Assembly (NCBI GenBank): GCA_034660735.1
Contig: JAYEJQ010000008.1
Location: 1 to 27,071 of the forward strand
Reading direction: 5' to 3'
Length of the DNA stretch: 27,071 nt
DNA from: JAGLTA01 sp034660735
Lineage (GTDB): Bacteria > Patescibacteriota > Patescibacteriia > JAACEG01
In this document: positions 23,101 to 27,071 of the stretch, piece by piece
Layout of the letters: each line of letters starts with the position of its first letter
How positions within the stretch are numbered: the first letter of the stretch is position 1
Notes under the pieces: model-generated
The model's database searches: none
What the model was told of the DNA's origin: nothing
Seen by the model: only the letters and a program-made list of their open reading frames with translations
Translations under genes and position numbers: made by a program

Positions 23101-23215
23101 GCTGGGAGCCTGTTATTAAGAATTAGCTATTTTGGTAATTCTCTAAATGCCCCCAGCAAATATCTATAAAGTTTTAAAAGCTACTTTTGTTTTAAAACTT
23201 TTAGATATTATAATA
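23101..23215 (+). repeat. two consecutive hairpins between miaB and miaA
   Basis: The first hairpin (23101-23157) has GCTGGGAGC paired with GCCCCCAGC (8 of 9), and inside it AGAATTA with TAATTCT. The second (about 23159-23215) pairs AATATCTA-T-AAAGTTTTAAAA with TTTTAAAACTTTTAGATATT, about 20 bp with one bulged base. They fill the gap between the two genes. No T-run follows either, so they are not plain terminators. A regulatory leader of miaA or old foldback repeats are both possible. Confidence 0.6.
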
Positions 23216-23242
23216 GGTTCTGTCTTAATATATAAAAAAAAT

Positions 23243-24298
23243 ATGTCAAATAGGGATAAAAATATTAAAAATGAAAAAAAGATTATCGCGATTTTAGGTC
23301 CTACCGCGGCTGGGAAAACAAAACTTGCTGTAAAATTAGCCTATCAATTTAATGGTGAAATAGTTAGCGCAGACTCGCGACAAGTTTATAAATGGATGGA
23401 TATTGGAACAGGAAAAGACTTAAAAGACTATTGTCTTAAATTACAAATTCAAAATTACAAATCTCAAATAAATTCAAAATATAAAATTCAAAATTCAAAA
23501 ACAACAAATAAAAAACTGGATTCAAATACTGAGATTAAAAAATTAAAAACTATAAAAATTCCATATCACTTGATTGATGTTGTTAGTCCAAAAACTGAAT
23601 TTAATTTGGCAAAATATCAAAAATTGGCGTATAAAGCGATTGACGATATTTTAGCACGCGAAAAAATTCCATTCTTAACAGGCGGAAGCGGACTCTATCT
23701 GCAAGCGGTCGTTGACGGATATAATTTATCCGATATAAAACCTGATAAAAAATTAAGAGCGGAATTAGAAAAACTGAACGCTGTCCAACTTTTCGCGCTC
23801 TTACGAAAAATAGATTTTGATTCTGCGAATAATCTGAACAAAAGCGATAAAAAAAACAGCCGCAGGCTGATTAGATATATTGAATCCGCGAAACAAAGCA
23901 AAATTCAACGGTTTAAAAAAGACAGAACGCCTAAACCAAAATACAATTCTTTAATTATCGGCTTAACTTTGCCAAAAAACGAACTGAACAAAAAAATTGA
24001 TCAGCGGATGAAAAAATGGTTTGAGCAAGAAGACATGCTTGGCGAAATTAAAAATTTACGAAGCAAAGGAGTAAGTTGGAAAAGGTTAAATGAATTCGGG
24101 CTTGAATATCGCTTGACAAGCGATTATCTGCGCGGAAAAATCAACTTTCAAGAAATGAAAAAAAAATTATCGCGCGATCTAAAAAAATTCGCTAAAAAAC
24201 AAATGACGTGGTTTAGAAGATGGGAAAAACAAGGAGCAAAAATTCATTGGATAAAAAACCAAAAAGAAGCAAAAAAATTGATCAAAAATTTTATTTAA
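23243..24298 (+). CDS. miaA: tRNA dimethylallyltransferase MiaA
   Basis: The protein has 351 residues from the ATG at 23243. An upstream in-frame ATG at 23147 is rejected because its extra 32 residues are encoded by the hairpins and carry no family motif. The P-loop GPTAAGKT is at 19-26, followed by SADSRQVYKWMDIGTGKD, PYHLIDVVSPKTEFN and LTGGSGLYLQAVVDG, all family signatures. It transfers the dimethylallyl group to N6 of A37 in tRNAs reading UNN codons, making the substrate of MiaB. Residues ~65-103 are an extra low-complexity stretch encoded by ATTCAAA-type repeats, placed between the TGTGK and HLID motifs where other MiaA proteins have a short loop. Confidence 0.92.
   Translation: MSNRDKNIKNEKKIIAILGPTAAGKTKLAVKLAYQFNGEIVSADSRQVYKWMDIGTGKDLKDYCLKLQIQNYKSQINSKYKIQNSKTTNKKLDSNTEIKKLKTIKIPYHLIDVVSPKTEFNLAKYQKLAYKAIDDILAREKIPFLTGGSGLYLQAVVDGYNLSDIKPDKKLRAELEKLNAVQLFALLRKIDFDSANNLNKSDKKNSRRLIRYIESAKQSKIQRFKKDRTPKPKYNSLIIGLTLPKNELNKKIDQRMKKWFEQEDMLGEIKNLRSKGVSWKRLNEFGLEYRLTSDYLRGKINFQEMKKKLSRDLKKFAKKQMTWFRRWEKQGAKIHWIKNQKEAKKLIKNFI
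23446..23502 (+). repeat. ATTCAAA-type repeat inside miaA
   Basis: Imperfect copies of AAATTCAAAAT and ACAAATTCAAAATT encode LQIQNYKSQINSKYKIQNSK. The same type of repeat is in miaB at 22311-22375. Confidence 0.7.
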
Positions 24299-24322
24299 TA
24301 TAAATTACGAAACATAAAATAT

Positions 24323-25426
24323 TTAGTACAATAAAACATATTTCATATCTCCTAAATTTTTCACCCGTCCGCCTATTTCAAGAATAGAAACCGTTGAATT
24401 CACAACTGATAAATCCATCCCTGAATGTTTCGCTAACTGATCAATATGAATCGGATCGCTGCTTAAATATTTCAACAGAATTTTTTCGTTTTGAGACAGT
24501 GGCAAAGCGGGCTGAACTTTTTCCTTGCGGCTTCCGCTGTCTTCTAAATTCAATTCTGCCAAAATATCGCTATGGTCTGTTATTAGCTTGCCCTCGCCTT
24601 TTTTAATCAAACTGTTAGTTCCTTTAGAATTTTTGCTATAAATATTTCCAGGCAAAACAAAAACTTTCCGTTTTTGATCTCTCGCATATTCGGCTGTAAT
24701 TAAAGCTCCAGATTTTAGCGGCGCTTCAATAATTAAAACTCCGATGCTTAATCCTGAAATTATCCTGTTCCGCCCGGGAAAATTATAATGAAACGGTTCG
24801 GTTCCAAGCGGATATTCTGAAATCACAACTCCTCCATACGATATTATCTTTTCAGCCAAATTACGATTCGTTTGCGGATAAAAATTTTGCCTATCAAGCC
24901 CAGATCCTAAAACAGCGACAGTAATACCTCCTGCCTCTATCGCCGCCTTGTGCGATATGGTGTCAATTCCGAGCGCCAAGCCGCTCGCAATTCCCAATCC
25001 GCTTTTGACTAAATCAGAACTAATTTGATAAGCTGCTTGCCGCCCATAAGAGCTTGTTTTGCGAGTACCGACAATTGCAAGCAACGGATTATCCACAGAC
25101 CGCAAATCCCCCTTGTAATAAAGCAAATAAGGAGGATTTTTTATTTTTTTAAGCCGTTGCGGATAATTATCATCTATAATTGCCGTTATATTAATTTTTT
25201 CATCGGCTAATTTTTTTAACTCTTGATTAATATCTGTCTTCTTTTTGTAATCAACAAATTCCCGCGCTACATCCTTTTGAAGTCCAAATTTTACCAGTTC
25301 CGTTAAATCCGCCTGCCAAATCAATTCAGCTTTCTTAAAATAAGCAATAAGTTTTTTAAATCTTGTCGGGGTTATTTTTTTAAAAGCTAAAATAGCCGCC
25401 CAATAATACTTAGTATCTATTGACAT
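24323..25426 (-). CDS. dprA: DNA processing protein DprA
   Basis: The protein has 367 residues. The N-terminal SAM-like helical region (to ~75) is followed by the Rossmann-type core: AIVGTRKTSSYGRQAA at 117-132, SGLALGIDTISHKAA, VLGSGLDRQNFYPQTNR, VISEYPLGTEPFHYNFPGRNRIISGLS and SGALITAEYARDQKR, all typical DprA/Smf motifs. The C-terminal ~60 residues (ILKYLSSDPIHIDQLAKHSGMDLSVVNSTVSILEI) are a winged-helix domain of the DprA_WH type. DprA binds incoming single-stranded DNA and loads RecA during transformation. It converges with miaA (24 bases between the genes). Confidence 0.95.
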   Translation of the reverse strand: MSIDTKYYWAAILAFKKITPTRFKKLIAYFKKAELIWQADLTELVKFGLQKDVAREFVDYKKKTDINQELKKLADEKINITAIIDDNYPQRLKKIKNPPYLLYYKGDLRSVDNPLLAIVGTRKTSSYGRQAAYQISSDLVKSGLGIASGLALGIDTISHKAAIEAGGITVAVLGSGLDRQNFYPQTNRNLAEKIISYGGVVISEYPLGTEPFHYNFPGRNRIISGLSIGVLIIEAPLKSGALITAEYARDQKRKVFVLPGNIYSKNSKGTNSLIKKGEGKLITDHSDILAELNLEDSGSRKEKVQPALPLSQNEKILLKYLSSDPIHIDQLAKHSGMDLSVVNSTVSILEIGGRVKNLGDMKYVLLY

Positions 25427-25490
25427 TTTTGAATAGTATGTTATAGTATATCATTAAATTAAAAATTGTGATCGGTTGATTTATATTTTT

Positions 25491-25602
25491 CTATTTGCCA
25501 GTGGCATATCTTAATGCCTCTTCCCTCCTTGGCTGGATAGATTGCCTGAAAAATTCTAAGGTTGCGGAATATTTTCTGTTAATTTTAGGCGCTGGTAAAT
25601 AG
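25491..25602. repeat. inverted-repeat bounded segment upstream of dprA
   Basis: CTATTTGCCAGTGGC (25491-25505) matches the complement of 25588-25602 at 12 of 15 positions. The 82 bases between have no reading frame of note but contain smaller pairings (GGCATATCTTAATGCC at 25503-25518) and, on the minus strand, an AAGGAGGGAAG stretch. A structured RNA leader for dprA or a small foldback repeat are possible. No known riboswitch class is recognised. The rest of 25427-25647 shows nothing else. Confidence 0.4.
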
Positions 25603-25647
25603 TAAAATACAAATCAATTCTATTTTATCACATTTAAAAATAAATAA

Positions 25648-25689
25648 AAAAAACCGCCAAACTATCGCGACAGGCGGTTTTTCTTTTTA
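25648..25689. terminator. terminator of the permease/NifX operon
   Basis: AAAAACCGCC (25649-25658) pairs with GGCGGTTTTT (25673-25682) around a 14-base loop. On the minus strand it gives a GC stem followed by a T-run 24 bases after the NifX-like stop codon. It would also work on the plus strand. Confidence 0.8.
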
Positions 25690-25712
25690 ATTTTAATTTC
25701 TATTCGCGAAAA

Positions 25713-26033
25713 TTAATCATTAAAACTATCTGCTATTTCTCGCGCAACTTCTTCAGCTTTCCCTGTCTTTTCGCGAAATTCTAATCCTCTTTCTTTTAAT
25801 GCTCCTGCCATATTTCCGCCCATAACTCCAGCAACAAAAATATCAACTCCTTTATCTGCAAGCATCTTCGCGACAGAAAACCCGGCGCCGCCTCCGCCAG
25901 TAGCGAAAGGATTGGAAATTGTTTCAATAAATTCTCCTTTTTCATTAAAGATTAAATAGTAAGGAGCCCTTCCTCCGCGTCCGCTGATTTCAGCGTCTTC
26001 TTTTTTGCCAATTGTAGCGATTGCAATTTTCAT
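25713..26033 (-). CDS. NifX/NifB C-terminal-like protein (dinitrogenase iron-molybdenum cofactor domain)
   Basis: The protein has 106 residues made of one Nitro_FeMo-Co domain: MKIAIAT at the start, the SGRGGRAPYYLIF segment, NPFATGGGGAGFSVAKMLADKGVD and VAGVMGGNMAGALKERG. Family members bind metal-sulfur clusters or their precursors. Without any nitrogenase gene this stand-alone copy is one of the many small members with unknown function, sometimes found with metal or redox genes. It is the last gene of an operon with two half-permeases (11 bases after the second), which suggests a shared job such as metal or metalloid handling. That link is inference. Confidence 0.85.
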   Translation of the reverse strand: MKIAIATIGKKEDAEISGRGGRAPYYLIFNEKGEFIETISNPFATGGGGAGFSVAKMLADKGVDIFVAGVMGGNMAGALKERGLEFREKTGKAEEVAREIADSFND

Positions 26034-26044
26034 AATTTTTTTAA

Positions 26045-26554
26045 TTATTTTAATTTAAGAAGTTTCTCGACAAAAACTCCGTTGATTATTGAAAATATAA
26101 TCATATAAAAAGCGAGGACAATTGTAAAAGGCAACCCAAAATAATATATCATCATCGGCAACATAGGAATTTTAACCGCCCGATTGTATAGAAAAACAAC
26201 AATAAAACTATCTTTCATTCCCTTTTCTTTTAAGTCAGCCATTAATGGATACCACATATAAATCGGTCCTGACGATAAAATTCCGCCAACAACAGATATA
26301 ACCCAGCCCCTAATTTTTGCGTTTCTTCCTATGAATAAACTTACTTTTTTAGCGTCAAGAAAAAAATTAGAAAGAAAAATAAACACGAACACTAAGGCGA
26401 AGACAGGAATAATTTTTTTAAAAAGAACAATAGACTCTGATAGCGCGATCTTAATTAAATTAAAATCCGTAATCGCCGCTATTAAATATATTATAGCAAC
26501 TATTATTAAAAAAATCCATTTGCCGCTTATTTTTTCCAATACTTTATTTATCAT
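26045..26554 (-). CDS. permease, second half (DUF318/ArsP-like)
   Basis: The protein has 169 residues and about five hydrophobic segments. ISVVGGILSSGPIYMWYPLM is a glycine/proline-containing loop like the signature of the ArsP/DUF318 permease family. The following VVFLYNRAVKIPMLPMMIYYFG fits the same family. It starts four bases inside the end of the upstream gene (26551-26554, ATGA overlap), so the two are translationally coupled and likely form one transporter from two half-proteins. Family members move trivalent organoarsenicals or unknown substrates; here the substrate is not known. Confidence 0.7.
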   Translation of the reverse strand: MINKVLEKISGKWIFLIIVAIIYLIAAITDFNLIKIALSESIVLFKKIIPVFALVFVFIFLSNFFLDAKKVSLFIGRNAKIRGWVISVVGGILSSGPIYMWYPLMADLKEKGMKDSFIVVFLYNRAVKIPMLPMMIYYFGLPFTIVLAFYMIIFSIINGVFVEKLLKLK

Positions 26555-26961
26555 ATAATAGATAACGTTATAACGGTCAAAATCGCGATTATAATTGCTG
26601 TTAAAAAACTTGCAATATTCCTAATAATAGCAAATCTTTTCCCAAGCATTAAAGATTCCGCTGGAAGTTGTATTAAGCCGACTGTAACCCATGCAAGAAT
26701 AAAAGCGGTTACCGCAAGCAGGCTCACGCCTTGATTTAAAAGTTCACCTCCTAAAATATAACTTGTTATTGGATTGCCTCCTGAAACACTTCCAATCAGC
26801 GCTCCAAAAAATAAATCAGCAAATTTATTCCCGCTGAAAATTGTTATATAAAATGTTTTTGGAATAACGGCAATAACAAATCCTAAAAGAAACAAAACGC
26901 CAACAATAATCGGAATAGTCTGTTTAAGGCTATTTAATGTTTTTACAAAAGCGTCTTTCAT
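26551..26961 (-). CDS. permease, first half (DUF318/ArsP-like)
   Basis: The protein has 136 residues and four hydrophobic segments. It carries the paired motif GALIGSVSGGNPITSYILGGELL, matching in style the GGILSSGPI loop of the downstream gene, as expected for the two internally repeated halves of one permease. Families with a single ~300-residue chain exist, and together the two genes have that length (305 residues). It is the first gene of the operon. A promoter lies 20 bases upstream. Confidence 0.7.
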   Translation of the reverse strand: MKDAFVKTLNSLKQTIPIIVGVLFLLGFVIAVIPKTFYITIFSGNKFADLFFGALIGSVSGGNPITSYILGGELLNQGVSLLAVTAFILAWVTVGLIQLPAESLMLGKRFAIIRNIASFLTAIIIAILTVITLSII

Positions 26962-26980
26962 ATATTTTCATTATAACTCC

Positions 26981-27009
26981 ATACTATCAAAATCCGATAT
27001 ATAAGTCAA
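26981..27009 (-). promoter_or_regulatory. promoter of the permease/NifX operon
   Basis: On the minus strand TTGACT (27009-27004) and TAGTAT (26986-26981) are separated by exactly 17 bases, 20 bases before the first start codon. No operator-like repeat is seen around it. The remaining bases to the window end hold no gene. Confidence 0.6.
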
Positions 27010-27071
27010 GATTTAAAACGCTCATTGATTTCGCAAAATAAGCATTTTTATTTAAACATTAATCCTTAATT

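Noticed and set aside
23147..23242. Upstream start for miaA
   Set aside because: The added residues are encoded by the hairpins, resemble no MiaA N-terminus, and Met at 23243 lies shortly before the P-loop as expected.
25089..25097. Perfect DnaA box TTATCCACA
   Set aside because: It lies inside the dprA coding sequence, is single, and is explained by the conserved VDNP codons; no cluster of boxes is seen.

Overview
The window looks like ordinary chromosome from a reduced-genome bacterium of the Candidate Phyla Radiation (Patescibacteria, probably the Parcubacteria side). This is inferred from gene content and style: very AT-rich DNA, short intergenic gaps, few Shine-Dalgarno sequences, tRNAs without an encoded CCA, and the mix of parAB, pilB, dprA, comM, recO, miaB and miaA with glycosyltransferases and a peptidoglycan hydrolase. 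TGA acts as a normal stop (end of the carboxypeptidase gene), so the UGA-glycine lineages (SR1, Gracilibacteria) are unlikely. No rRNA, phage, transposase or CRISPR is visible.

Layout. 1-3150: the tail of an unknown gene; a secreted CHAP-domain hydrolase with an unusual leader; a PlsC acyltransferase with a duplicated vestige of its own 3' end; and a 161-bp foldback element. 3179-4744: a TyrA-chorismate mutase fusion, tRNA-Leu(CAA), a broken second tRNA-Leu, and a second kind of inverted-repeat element. 4745-8317: parA-parB, then a convergent VanZ-glycosyltransferase pair interrupted by a 100-N assembly gap that is flanked by the same 127 bp on both sides. 8318-9103: a second copy of the foldback element, then tRNA-Gly(CCC) and tRNA-Thr(CGU). 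9130-14400: an RlpA-like/carboxypeptidase fusion, a Na+/Ca2+ exchanger and PEP synthase. 14544-19331: a DUF4143 ATPase, ComM and convergent PilB. 19433-24298: a small membrane protein, a glycosyltransferase, RecO, a 40-residue single-pass membrane peptide with a perfect ribosome binding site, MiaB and MiaA. 24323-26961 (minus strand): DprA, then an operon of two half-permeases and a NifX-like protein behind a good promoter.

The genes fit an episymbiont-like lifestyle. PilB, ComM and DprA belong to type IV pilus-driven DNA uptake and processing, with RecO for recombination. The CHAP and RlpA/S11 proteins remodel cell wall. PlsC and the glycosyltransferases build the envelope. MiaB and MiaA modify A37 of tRNAs.

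I did not find a clear new defence or mobile system. The most interesting signals are small. The only two near-perfect Shine-Dalgarno sequences I noticed both drive tiny ORFs. There is a TIR-bounded foldback repeat family. Two kinds of simple repeat (a CGGATGT-type heptamer and an ATTCAAA-type repeat) sit in frame inside conserved genes. A 38-bp near-perfect palindrome lies just after parB, and a double hairpin lies between miaB and miaA.
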